A stretch of 64,000 nucleotides of DNA, taken from positions 1 through 64,000 of the forward strand of contig JADZFO010000060.1 in the NCBI GenBank assembly GCA_020849855.1, read 5' to 3'. Source of the stretch: a bacterium. Its GTDB lineage: Bacteria; 4484-113; JAFGCY01. Shown here piece after piece: positions 42,275 to 51,345 of this stretch. Each line of letters begins with the position of its first letter. The stretch's first letter is position 1. The position numbers and the translations under genes were made by a program. A model generated the notes under the pieces. That model was not told where the DNA came from and made no database searches. It was given only the letters and a program-made list of their open reading frames with translations.

Positions 42275-42303
42275 TTTACAAGTGTTTAGTCCTATGTTAC
42301 TAT
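42275..42303 (+). promoter_or_regulatory. Promoter of recA
   Basis: -35 TTTACA (42275-42280), 17 bases, -10 TACTAT (42298-42303), giving a leader of about 78 bases. The leader holds a small GCGGG/CCCGC hairpin and AGGAG before the ATG. No clear SOS box or copy of the 39826 palindrome is visible. Confidence 0.65.
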
Positions 42304-42387
42304 ATATGTGCCGAGTAGCGGGCAAAGCCCCGCAGCAGAGCAAATCCAGAAGCAACTAACTGGTTTCCGGTTTCAGGAGATCGAGGA

Positions 42388-43428
<1,041 letters not shown>

Positions 43429-43475
43429 GGTCTGACCCTGCAGCTCCTGTGAGTCCACTCCAGGAGATGTAACAA

Positions 43476-45056
43476 ATGGAATACGTGATACCCGTGGTGA
43501 TCGGTCTGCTGGTCGCCGCGGTCGGCTACTTCGTAGCCCACAACGCCGGTCGCAGCAAGGCTGACAAGCTGCTCGCCGACGCCGAGGCCAAGGCTCAGGG
43601 CATGCTGACCCTGGCGCAGAGCCAGGTGGATGACAAGCTGGGCCAGGCGGACAAGAAAGTCGCCCAGGCTGAAGGCCGGGCGCAGCAGATCGTTTCCGAA
43701 GCCAAGAGCGAAGCCAGCCAGCGCCGTAAGGACGCTGACCGCGAGATCCAGAAGCGCCAGCAGGACCTGGAACGCCGCGAGGCCGGTTTCCTGAAGACAG
43801 AGGAAAAGCTGGCCGACCAGCTCGACAAGGTTGAAAAGCGCCGCACCGAGCTCGACCGCCGCTCCCAGAACCTCGACAAGCGTGAGCAGTCGATGGAGAA
43901 GATCGAGGAGGAAGCCCGCATCGAGCTTGAGCGTGTCGCGGCCCTGGACCAGGAATCCGCGCGCGCTGAAGTGCTCCGCCTGGTGGAGGACGAAGCGCGC
44001 TACGAGGCCGCTTCCCTGCGCAAGCGCATCGAGGACGAAGCGCGCAGCGAGGCCACCGAGATCGCCCGCAAGCTGATCGTCAAAGCTGTCTTCCGCTGCG
44101 CCGTCGACCACTATGCCGACAGCCTGATCACCACGGTCGAGCTGAAGGGCGAAGAGATGAAGGGCCGCATCATCGGCCGTGAGGGCCGCAACATCCGCGC
44201 CATCGAAGCCGCCACCGGCGTTGACGTCATCATCGACGACACGCCGAATGTGGTGGTGCTGTCCAGCTTTGACGGTGTGCGCCGTGAGATCGCGCGCCAG
44301 AGCCTCGAGCGCCTGATCCAGGATGGCCGCATCCACCCGGCGAAGATCGAGGAGATCGTGGAAGCCTCGCGCGAAGCTGTCGAAGAGGAGATCTGGCGCG
44401 CGGGCCAGGAGGCGGCCTTCCGCCTTGGCATCACCGGCCTGCACCCCGAGATCGTCAAGCTCGTCGGCCGCCTGAAGTTCCGCACCAGCTATGGCCAGAA
44501 CGTGCTGGCGCACAGCATCGAAGTGGCGATCCTCTCCGGCATCATCGCCTCCGAGCTTGGCCTCAACCCGAAGAACGCCCGCCGCGGCGGCCTGCTGCAT
44601 GACATGGGCAAGGCGGCGGACGCGGAGATGGAGGGCAGCCACCCCGAGGTCGGCGGCCGCATCGCCCGCAAGTTTGGCGAGAACGCCATCGTGGTCAACT
44701 GCATCGAAGGCCACCATGGCGATGTCGAGCAGACCATCGAGGCGGCGATCGTCCAGGTCGCGGACGCCATCAGCGCGGTCCGGCCGGGCGCCCGTGGCGA
44801 GGCCCTGCAGAGCTACCTCAGCCGCCTGCACGAGCTGGAGAAGCTGGCCACCGGCTTTGCCGGGGTCGAGCGGGCCTACGCGATCAGCGCAGGCCGCGAG
44901 CTGCGTGTCCTGGTAAAGCCCGATGAGATGGACGACGTTCTGACCTACGACCTCTGCCGCCAGATCACCAAGCGCATCGAGGACTCAATGGAGTACCCCG
45001 GCACGATCAAGGTGACGGTGATTCGCGAGACCCGCGAGACCGGTGTGGCGAAGTAG
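43476..45056 (+). CDS. rny: Ribonuclease Y
   Basis: A 526-residue membrane-anchored endoribonuclease that starts mRNA decay. It has an N-terminal anchor (VIPVVIGLLVAAVGYFVA), a long coiled coil (about 30-200), a KH domain with GRIIGREGRNIRAIE, and an HD domain with GGLLHDMGKAADAEMEGSHPEVGG. The C-terminal PGTIKVTVIRETR is the family tail. GGAGATG lies upstream of the ATG. A strong terminator follows, so recA and rny may form an operon ending there. Confidence 0.97.
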   Translation: MEYVIPVVIGLLVAAVGYFVAHNAGRSKADKLLADAEAKAQGMLTLAQSQVDDKLGQADKKVAQAEGRAQQIVSEAKSEASQRRKDADREIQKRQQDLERREAGFLKTEEKLADQLDKVEKRRTELDRRSQNLDKREQSMEKIEEEARIELERVAALDQESARAEVLRLVEDEARYEAASLRKRIEDEARSEATEIARKLIVKAVFRCAVDHYADSLITTVELKGEEMKGRIIGREGRNIRAIEAATGVDVIIDDTPNVVVLSSFDGVRREIARQSLERLIQDGRIHPAKIEEIVEASREAVEEEIWRAGQEAAFRLGITGLHPEIVKLVGRLKFRTSYGQNVLAHSIEVAILSGIIASELGLNPKNARRGGLLHDMGKAADAEMEGSHPEVGGRIARKFGENAIVVNCIEGHHGDVEQTIEAAIVQVADAISAVRPGARGEALQSYLSRLHELEKLATGFAGVERAYAISAGRELRVLVKPDEMDDVLTYDLCRQITKRIEDSMEYPGTIKVTVIRETRETGVAK

Positions 45057-45085
45057 CACGCCGCCGGAGCAAAACAGATAGGCAC

Positions 45086-45116
45086 AAAGGGGCTGCTCAG
45101 GCAGCCCCTTTTCTTT
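45086..45116 (+). terminator. Rho-independent terminator after rny
   Basis: An 11-pair stem, AAAGGGGCTGC (45086-45096) with GCAGCCCCTTT (45101-45111), closes a TCAG loop and runs into TTTTCTTT. The roughly 160 bases from here to ctaA hold nothing recognisable. Confidence 0.9.
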
Positions 45117-45274
45117 GTCACACGGAATCAATGTCTGTATCTTCAGCAGCAGCGGCACGGCTTGCGTCATGGGTGCTGGCCGGTGTAGTTGCATACTGTT
45201 GCCGTCCAGTTTGGAGCTGTACTCTCACTTGCTGTACTTACAGTTGCTGTTCCAGCCAGTTGCTGTTGCAGTGC

Positions 45275-46606
45275 TCAGGCCGCGGCCTGCTGCTCGCTGC
45301 TCTCTTCCTGCAGCAGGCGGAAGCTCAGCACGGCAAGGCGCACGGTGTAGACCAGCAGGAGAGCGCCAACGGCCTGGTGCAGGGTTGGCAGAATGATCTG
45401 CCAGACGTTCGTGGGCACCGCGTCGTTGGCCAGCTTGGTCACGCCGGTGGCCCAGGCCAGGAAGCCCAGCAGGTACTGCGTACCGGCCAGATGCATGACG
45501 CTCGCCCCCGCCTTGCGCAGAGCAGTAACATCCACATGATTGCCCCAGTGCCGGATGCCGGCGGTCACGCAGGCCGCCAGAACGATGGTGCCGACGGCAA
45601 TGTGCAGCATCACCACGCCGCCGCTGGGGTTGAAGTGCCGCACGACTGCGCCAAGGAAAAGCTGGCCCACCACCAGTATCACCGCGATCACCGTGGAAAC
45701 ACGGTCCGCCCCGGCGGTGGCGCAAAGCTTGGGGCTGCGGCCGGAGTTGAAGAGCGCCGAGGCCTGCACGCTGATGAAGCCCAGCACGCCAAGGAAGAGC
45801 TGTGCCAGCACGCCGTGCAGGAAGGCAAGGGTGGTGTCAGTAAGGGTGACACGCACACCGCCCAGGATGCCCTGCGCTATCACAAGCAGGACAGCAAGCC
45901 AGGCCATTACCTTTGTCAGCGGCTTCACCCGGCTCAGGGAAACCAGCAGCGCCAGGACAACCGTGGTCAGGCCGACCAGGGTGCCAAAGAGCCGGTGCGC
46001 GTGCTCGAAATACACCGGCCCGGCCATCTTGCTCAGAGGCAGCAGAAACATGTTGTAACCAAAGCTCTGCGGCCAGTCGGGCACTGACAGCGCAGCGGTA
46101 TTGCCATAACTGGTAACCACGCCGCCCTTGGCGATCAACAGCAGAGTGGCAGCCACAGTGACCCAGCTGAAGACGCCAAGCCAGTCCGTGGGGGCTTTGC
46201 GCGTGTCACGCTTCGTGCGCCCGAGGGCCCCGCCAAGCACGCCGATGACTGCGCTGAGGGCGAAGTAGCCCAGCAGCCAGACCAGCAGCTGCGGAGCGCC
46301 GCCGCCGCTGAGCTCGTCCTTCAGCGCGCCCAGCACCAGCAGGTTGATCAGGGCAGAAACCAGGGCGGTCCACAGGCCGCCCAGCCAGCCGCGCCCGGTG
46401 AGCTGACCGGCCCTGAAGCAGCAATAGAACAGGCAGGCCAGCATCAGCAGCAGTGTCACCCAGCGCGGCAGGAAGCCGGCCAGAGCCGGCAGGTTCCCCA
46501 GGTATCCGATGCTCCACATCGCAACGCTGGCGCCGAAACCGAGCGCAAGCACGTCGCTGAAAGCGGGATAACGTGCGATGGTCTGGTCTGAGGCTGAGCT
46601 GCTCAT
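45275..46606 (-). CDS. ctaA: Heme A synthase (CtaA/Cox15)
   Basis: A 443-residue polytopic membrane protein that oxidises heme O to heme A for the caa3 oxidase. Conserved heme-binding regions are present: FEHAHRLFGTLVGL, FLHGVLAQLFLG, VVRHFNPSGGVVMLHIAVG and PTLHQAVGALLLVY. The N-terminal part has extra spans (about 60-140) not usual in Bacillus CtaA. ATG 46606 is chosen because GGAG lies six bases upstream. It is divergent from ctaB, and a CRP-like palindrome lies between them. Confidence 0.92.
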   Translation of the reverse strand: MSSSASDQTIARYPAFSDVLALGFGASVAMWSIGYLGNLPALAGFLPRWVTLLLMLACLFYCCFRAGQLTGRGWLGGLWTALVSALINLLVLGALKDELSGGGAPQLLVWLLGYFALSAVIGVLGGALGRTKRDTRKAPTDWLGVFSWVTVAATLLLIAKGGVVTSYGNTAALSVPDWPQSFGYNMFLLPLSKMAGPVYFEHAHRLFGTLVGLTTVVLALLVSLSRVKPLTKVMAWLAVLLVIAQGILGGVRVTLTDTTLAFLHGVLAQLFLGVLGFISVQASALFNSGRSPKLCATAGADRVSTVIAVILVVGQLFLGAVVRHFNPSGGVVMLHIAVGTIVLAACVTAGIRHWGNHVDVTALRKAGASVMHLAGTQYLLGFLAWATGVTKLANDAVPTNVWQIILPTLHQAVGALLLVYTVRLAVLSFRLLQEESSEQQAAA

Positions 46607-46643
46607 TTGTACTCCGGAATGGCGCGTCTGCGCCGCGGGCATG

Positions 46644-46649
46644 ATACTA
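46644..46649 (-). promoter_or_regulatory. -10 box TAGTAT of ctaA
   Basis: TAGTAT leaves a leader of about 30 bases to ATG 46606. There is no good -35, which fits activator dependence. Confidence 0.4.
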
Positions 46650-46694
46650 CCAGACCATGAAACTGGACGGGTCTCTCACAGCGACTTTCGGAAA

Positions 46695-46712
46695 TCGTGA
46701 AAGAATTCACGA
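46695..46712. promoter_or_regulatory. CRP/FNR-like palindrome TCGTGA-N6-TCACGA between ctaA and ctaB
   Basis: Perfect six-base arms with spacer AAGAAT. The centre is about 52 bases before the predicted ctaB start of transcription and about 66 before that of ctaA. It is identical in both arms to the site at 15622-15639. Confidence 0.7.
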
Positions 46713-46743
46713 GAAAAAAAGGCGATTGCCTCTGTCCGCTTTG

Positions 46744-46749
46744 TATACT
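46744..46749 (+). promoter_or_regulatory. -10 box TATACT of ctaB
   Basis: TATACT lies 34 bases before ATG 46784, and no matching -35 is present at the right distance. Transcription would start near 46756. Confidence 0.45.
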
Positions 46750-46783
46750 ACCTGATACGTCCGCGCAGGCGGCGTGGTCTGGC

Positions 46784-47755
46784 ATGATCATCATCACGAC
46801 ACTTCGAATGCTGCTGGAGCTGGGCAAGGCCCGCCTCTCGGCGCTTGTCGTCATGACGACCCTTGCCGGCTACTTTCTGGCCAGTCGCGGCTCTGTCGAT
46901 CTGCAGCTGCTGGGCTGGACTGCGGTCGGCACCGCGCTCTCGGCCTGGGCCGCCAATGCCCTGAATCAGTGGCGCGAGCGCCAGCTCGACGCCAGGATGA
47001 AGCGCACCATGCGCCGCCCGCTGCCCGCTGGGCATATCAGCCCGCCGGTGGCCCTGCTGCTTGGTATCCTGGCCGCGGTGTGGGGTGTGATGATTCTCGC
47101 GCTGGCCGTGAACCTGCTGACCGCCGCGCTCTCCGCGCTGACCATCGTCCTGTACGTTCTGGTCTATACGCCGATGAAGGTCGCATCGCCGGCGAACACA
47201 CTTGTCGGCTCTCTTTGCGGCGCCATACCTCCCCTGATGGGCTGGACCGCCGCTTCTGGCAACATCGGCTTCGGCGGACTGGTCCTGGGCCTGGTGCTTT
47301 TTGTCTGGCAGGTTCCGCATTTCCTTGGTCTGGCCTGGCTTTACCGTGAAGACTACGAGCTCGGCGGCTTCAAGATGCTGCCCGTCGTGCAGCCCGAAGG
47401 CACCAGCACAGCGGCAATGGCCCTGGTCTACAGCCTGGCGTTGATCCCTGTCGCCCTGCTGCTTTCCATCAGCGGCCTCAGCGGCGCGCTATATGGCGTC
47501 GCAGCCGTGCTGCTGGGCTCTGTGATGGTCTGGCTCAGCCTGCGCTTCTATCGCCAGCGCAGCAAACCCAATGCGCGGGCGCTCTTCCTGGCCAGCCTGG
47601 TCTATCTGCCGGTGCTGCTGCTCTTCATGGTCTTCAACCCTGGGCCATCGGCCTTCCGCACAGAGGTCGCCGCAGGGGACAGTGTGCCGCTGCTGATTGA
47701 GCCCGCCAATGCCGGGGAACCCGCGGCCCAGCTGCAAAGCGGCAGCCGGCGCTGA
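46784..47755 (+). CDS. ctaB: Protoheme IX farnesyltransferase (heme O synthase, CtaB)
   Basis: A 323-residue UbiA-family prenyltransferase that makes heme O from heme B. Its first Asp-rich motif reads NQWRERQLDARMKRTMRRPLP, with Glu where the first Asp is common. The second is YREDYELGGFKMLPV. Eight to nine spans. ATG 46784 begins the homology. The upstream in-frame ATG at 46697 would lie within the CRP-like palindrome and translate the promoter. No Shine-Dalgarno is evident. The DUF3179 gene follows after one base. Confidence 0.92.
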   Translation: MIIITTLRMLLELGKARLSALVVMTTLAGYFLASRGSVDLQLLGWTAVGTALSAWAANALNQWRERQLDARMKRTMRRPLPAGHISPPVALLLGILAAVWGVMILALAVNLLTAALSALTIVLYVLVYTPMKVASPANTLVGSLCGAIPPLMGWTAASGNIGFGGLVLGLVLFVWQVPHFLGLAWLYREDYELGGFKMLPVVQPEGTSTAAMALVYSLALIPVALLLSISGLSGALYGVAAVLLGSVMVWLSLRFYRQRSKPNARALFLASLVYLPVLLLFMVFNPGPSAFRTEVAAGDSVPLLIEPANAGEPAAQLQSGSRR

Positions 47756-47756
47756 G

Positions 47757-48962
47757 ATGAGCAGCCCGGAGCCCGGACAGCAGCCTGGGCCTGCGCCTCG
47801 CCAGGATTCCATACAAGTTGCGCCAGGCAGGCGCTACAGTCCGGGGCTGATCCTGCTCTGGACTGCTGTGGTCTGTATCTGCATTGCCGCCGGAGTGCGT
47901 GTTGTGCTGCTGGTTCAGCAGGCGCGCAAGGACAGCCCGGGGACAACTTCAGACCCCGCTTCCTTTGGCTACGACCTGAGCAGCTTTACATTGCCCCGCG
48001 AGGCCCTTGCAGTGCGACGCGCGCCGGGGGTCTTCAAGCCCCAGCGTTACCACGAGCTGCTGACCGCCGCGCAGATCGCCGAGAAGAATGCCCGCGAGCA
48101 CGGCAAGACACTTGTCGGCTCGGACCGCGTGATCGGCGTGGAGATAAACGGCGAGGCCCGGGCCTATCCCCTGCGCTTCCTGAACTGGCACGAGGTCTGC
48201 AATGACAGCCTGGGCGGTGAGCAGATCGCCGTGACCTACAGCGGCCTGAGCGACTCCGCGACGGTCTTTCTGCTGCGCGGGCTCGCGCCAGCCGCCGGCG
48301 TTGATACGGCCTGGCCGGCGGGCCTGAAGGACAGCGGCCTTGTCCATAACTCCATCGCCCTGCTGAGCGAGGAATGGCTGCCGGCGGCGCAGGCAAACCT
48401 CTGGCGCCAGCTCGACGGCATGGCCATCGCCGGACCGCGCCAGGGCGAGCGTCTGGAGCGACTGCCGCTTGCGCTTTGCGAATGGTCGGACTGGGCCGCG
48501 GCTCATCCAGGCAGCACAGTTGCCGGGCCAGACCCGGCCGCGCATGAGCAGTACAAGAGCAACCCCTACGGCGCCTACTTCCAGACCCAGCGCCTTGACT
48601 TTCCAGTCCTGCCGGAGCCCGCTAAGTTCAGAGGCCAGCATGGCGAGTGGCGCAAGAGCCGCTGTCTGATCCTGCGCTGGAAAGGTGAGGACTACTGGTG
48701 CCCCTTTGGCCTGCTGATCGGCAGTGAGGTGCAGGATGGCGTCAACCGGATGAAGTTGAGCGCGGCCGGGCAGCAGTTCAGCTTTGCCTGGCGCCCTGCA
48801 GAGGAAGGCTTCTCCCAGGAGAGCGCCTGGATGGAGCCGGCTGCACTGCCGGAGGCCGGTCTGAGTTGTCTGGGCTGCGGGCTTTATTTCGCCTGCGAGG
48901 CCAGCCTGGGTAAGGAGAAGATGCTGCCCGACAGCTTCATGCGGGAGTTCTCCGGGCGCTGA
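47757..48962 (+). CDS. DUF3179 domain protein, membrane-anchored
   Basis: A 401-residue protein. One N-terminal span (about 27-48, LILLWTAVVCICIAAGVRVVLLV) anchors a large outer domain. The DUF3179 signature is clear: VIGVEINGEARAYPLRFLNWHEVCND, AVTYSGLSDSATVF, and YKSNPYGAYF near the C-terminal third. Two Cys pairs (LSCLGCGLYFAC) stand near the end. The function is unknown. Its ATG lies one base after the ctaB stop, so it is co-transcribed with heme O synthase and may have a role in oxidase biogenesis. Confidence 0.85.
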   Translation: MSSPEPGQQPGPAPRQDSIQVAPGRRYSPGLILLWTAVVCICIAAGVRVVLLVQQARKDSPGTTSDPASFGYDLSSFTLPREALAVRRAPGVFKPQRYHELLTAAQIAEKNAREHGKTLVGSDRVIGVEINGEARAYPLRFLNWHEVCNDSLGGEQIAVTYSGLSDSATVFLLRGLAPAAGVDTAWPAGLKDSGLVHNSIALLSEEWLPAAQANLWRQLDGMAIAGPRQGERLERLPLALCEWSDWAAAHPGSTVAGPDPAAHEQYKSNPYGAYFQTQRLDFPVLPEPAKFRGQHGEWRKSRCLILRWKGEDYWCPFGLLIGSEVQDGVNRMKLSAAGQQFSFAWRPAEEGFSQESAWMEPAALPEAGLSCLGCGLYFACEASLGKEKMLPDSFMREFSGR

Positions 48963-48963
48963 G

Positions 48964-48983
48964 CAGGGCAGGGCAGGGCAGGG
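48964..48983 (+). repeat. (CAGGG)x4 tandem repeat with G-quadruplex potential
   Basis: Four exact copies of CAGGG give four GGG tracts separated by two-base loops. It lies between the convergent ends of the DUF3179 gene and the last cox gene, where no terminator hairpin was found. Confidence 0.6.
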
Positions 48984-49007
48984 AGTCTGGCGCGCCGATA
49001 CCTGGCC

Positions 49008-49667
49008 TCAGGTCGTGACCAGCAGCAGAGTGAAGAGCACAACCCACACAACGTCAAGGAAGTGCCAGTACTGGCCAAGGGCGAAAAGACCGCTCAGCCT
49101 GCCCGGCTGGTAATAGCCCCTGAAGGCCCCGATAGTGCCCGTGAAGAGCCAGATCACTCCTCCGATCACATGCGCTGCATGCAGGCCGGTGAGTATGAAG
49201 AAGAGCGAGATGTAGAAGCCCGGGTTTACCGGAGTGGTGCCGGGGGCAAGGTGGGTGTCACGCTTGGGCGCCAGCTCATTGAGCAGCGGCTTGGCCGCCT
49301 CCCAGAGTTCCTTCCAGTTGAGGGCCTGCAGTATCAGGAAGGCCAGGCCCAGCAGGAAGGTCAGCAGCATGGCGATTTTCAGCATGCCGGGGCTGCCGCC
49401 CTTTGCGCTGACGTGCGCCCAGAACAGGGTGCCGGAGGACAGGAGCAGAATCAGGGTGGAGACCCACATGCCGCCGGGCAGCCCCGGCCAGCCGCTGGGG
49501 GGCCAGGCCGGTGCATTGACCATGACCACAATGTAGAGGATCACGCCGGAAAGGAAGAGCATGCTCATCACGACATAGCCGATCAGCATGCCGCAGCTCG
49601 CCATTTCGGTCTTGCCAGCGCGCTGCATGCGCGGCGGCACTCCGTTGTCCTTAACCGGTACGCTCAC
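49008..49667 (-). CDS. Cytochrome c oxidase subunit III-like protein, second copy
   Basis: A 219-residue membrane protein with about five to six spans. The C-terminal part FFILTGLHAAHVIGGVIWLF and YWHFLDVVWVVLF is the CoxC signature. It lacks the long insertion of the first subunit III. Two subunit-III-like genes are common in ACIII-linked caa3 operons. The start is GTG 49667, with AAGGGG upstream. It is the last gene of the respiratory operon. Confidence 0.88.
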   Translation of the reverse strand: MSVPVKDNGVPPRMQRAGKTEMASCGMLIGYVVMSMLFLSGVILYIVVMVNAPAWPPSGWPGLPGGMWVSTLILLLSSGTLFWAHVSAKGGSPGMLKIAMLLTFLLGLAFLILQALNWKELWEAAKPLLNELAPKRDTHLAPGTTPVNPGFYISLFFILTGLHAAHVIGGVIWLFTGTIGAFRGYYQPGRLSGLFALGQYWHFLDVVWVVLFTLLLVTT

Positions 49668-49725
49668 AGACTATCTACCCCTTAAAGCTGTCAGCCAGCC
49701 TGTCAAATACTGCTGCCGCTGGAGC

Positions 49726-50229
49726 CTACTTCAGGTTCGACTGGTAAGGCACATCAGGGGCATAGCCCTTGATCTGCTCCGGCTTGTAGGTTGTCGTGTC
49801 GATCAGGGCAAAGGCGATGAAGAGCACGACGGCTGTAAGCGAGACGATGAAGACCACCGGAATCATCGGACGGTCCCAGCGCATGTGCATGAAGTAGAGC
49901 ACAACCAGACTGGCCTTGACCAGCGCTACCAGAAGCGCGATGACCAGATTAAGCGAGCCGAAATCGAAGAAGGTCACCCAGTAGGTCACACCGGTGAGAA
50001 AGACCAGGGTCAGGAAGACCACCGTCAGCAGGGGCAGGGAGACCACGTGGCCCACATTCTTCGGGTCGCCCTCATGGGTGTTGAAGATACCCTGGATCCG
50101 CTGCAGCATCACAAAAGGATTGGCGCTGATGGCCGGCAGGGCCGGCCCTGCGCTGGCCTGGGGCCCATGCAGGATGGCGCTACCTTCCTGGTACTGGATC
50201 TGCGGCTGCTTCTTGTTGTTCTTGCTCAT
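49726..50229 (-). CDS. ctaF: Cytochrome c oxidase subunit IV (prokaryotic)
   Basis: A 167-residue protein with a polar N-terminus of about 65 residues and three spans (SLPLLTVVFLTLVFLTGVTYWVTFF; LVIALLVALVKASLVVLYFMHM; VVFIVSLTAVVLFIAFALID). VKASLVVLYFMHMRWD is the typical motif of bacterial CoxD/CtaF. It stabilises the oxidase. GGAG lies nine bases before the ATG, and it sits between the two subunit-III genes. Confidence 0.88.
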   Translation of the reverse strand: MSKNNKKQPQIQYQEGSAILHGPQASAGPALPAISANPFVMLQRIQGIFNTHEGDPKNVGHVVSLPLLTVVFLTLVFLTGVTYWVTFFDFGSLNLVIALLVALVKASLVVLYFMHMRWDRPMIPVVFIVSLTAVVLFIAFALIDTTTYKPEQIKGYAPDVPYQSNLK

Positions 50230-50262
50230 TTCAGTGCTCTCCGGTGCTCTGGCGCAATGCTG

Positions 50263-51297
50263 CTAGTGGATCAGGTACAGCAGCGGGAAGAGGAAGATCC
50301 AGATCAGGTCGACGATGTGCCAGTACAGGGCCACCATGTCGACCGGGGTAAACCACTCGGGCTTGTAGAGCCCCCGCATGGAGTAGATCAGGATGACAAA
50401 GATGGCGATGATGCCTGCCACCACGTGGACACCGTGCAGACCGGTCATGACGAAGTAGACCGCGAAGAAGGTCTGCACATTCTTCGGCTCTTCCATCATC
50501 ACGCCGTGCTCGCCTTCGTGCTGGCGCACCTCGCGGGCCAGACCGGCGGGCGGGGCCGCAGCCGGTGCGATCTTGCTGGGGTCGATGGCCAGCGGGTCGT
50601 TGGGATCAGCAGCCGGGACGGCTGCCACCGCGCTGGCCGCGGAGTCGGCAATTGCCGGATCAGTGCTGGCATGGTGGTCGCCAGCGGTTACGCTCAGGGT
50701 GCTGTCGGCCGCAGCAGCATCCGTAGTGGCCGCAGCCGTATGCTCGCCCCCGGCGCTCGTCGCAGCGGCAGCGTGATCAGCGCCCGCTTCCGCGCCGGCG
50801 GCGTGCTCTTCACCGTGCGAGCCGACATGCGGCTGGTAGTGCTTGCCAGGCAGCAGGCCGTGCTTCCACTTCTCGCTGTACTCAACGTACTTAATGCCAA
50901 GGAAGCCGAAGGCGCAAAGCAGGGTGATGACCAGCAGGCCGATCTGCAGGCTGCGCTGGCCCAGTTGTGTGGCCCGCACCGACCAGGCGATGGTGAAGGA
51001 GGACAGCAGCAGCACAACGGTGTTGATGCCGCCCCACATCTTGTTCAGGTACTGGTGCGCGTAGACAAAGATCTCCGGGTGGTTGCCGCGATAGACCGAA
51101 TAGGCGCAGAACAGGCCGCCGAAGAGCAGGATCTCGGTTGCCAGGAACAGCCACATGCCCAGCTTATCGCTTTCAAACTGCTGGCCCAGGGTCTCGAAAT
51201 GGTGCTCGAGGTAGGGCGAATGCCCGTGGCCGTGCTCATGGCCGTGCTCATGATCGTGGCCCGAACCGTGTGCATGTTCTCCATGCATGAGCGACAT
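50263..51297 (-). CDS. ctaE: Cytochrome c oxidase subunit III with a large Ala-rich insertion
   Basis: A 344-residue protein. The His-rich N-terminus (HGSGHDHEHGHEHGHGH) could bind metal. Spans and motifs follow CoxC (LGMWLFLATEILLFGGLFCAY; YFVMTGLHGVHVVAGI; YWHIVDLIWIFLFPLLYLI). Between the third and fourth spans about 110 residues of Ala/Asp/His/Pro-rich low-complexity sequence are inserted, about 155-265. Ordinary subunits have about 200 residues. GGAGG lies seven bases before the ATG. Confidence 0.92.
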   Translation of the reverse strand: MSLMHGEHAHGSGHDHEHGHEHGHGHSPYLEHHFETLGQQFESDKLGMWLFLATEILLFGGLFCAYSVYRGNHPEIFVYAHQYLNKMWGGINTVVLLLSSFTIAWSVRATQLGQRSLQIGLLVITLLCAFGFLGIKYVEYSEKWKHGLLPGKHYQPHVGSHGEEHAAGAEAGADHAAAATSAGGEHTAAATTDAAAADSTLSVTAGDHHASTDPAIADSAASAVAAVPAADPNDPLAIDPSKIAPAAAPPAGLAREVRQHEGEHGVMMEEPKNVQTFFAVYFVMTGLHGVHVVAGIIAIFVILIYSMRGLYKPEWFTPVDMVALYWHIVDLIWIFLFPLLYLIH

Positions 51298-51345
51298 CGC
51301 TAACCTCCCATCCCGCTGACCGGGACCGTGGTCGAGAGAATCATC

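Noticed and set aside
42254-42387. SOS box in the recA leader
   Set aside because: No CTGT-N8-ACAG or GAAC-N4-GTTC site and no copy of the TTGAGT palindrome found near the promoter.
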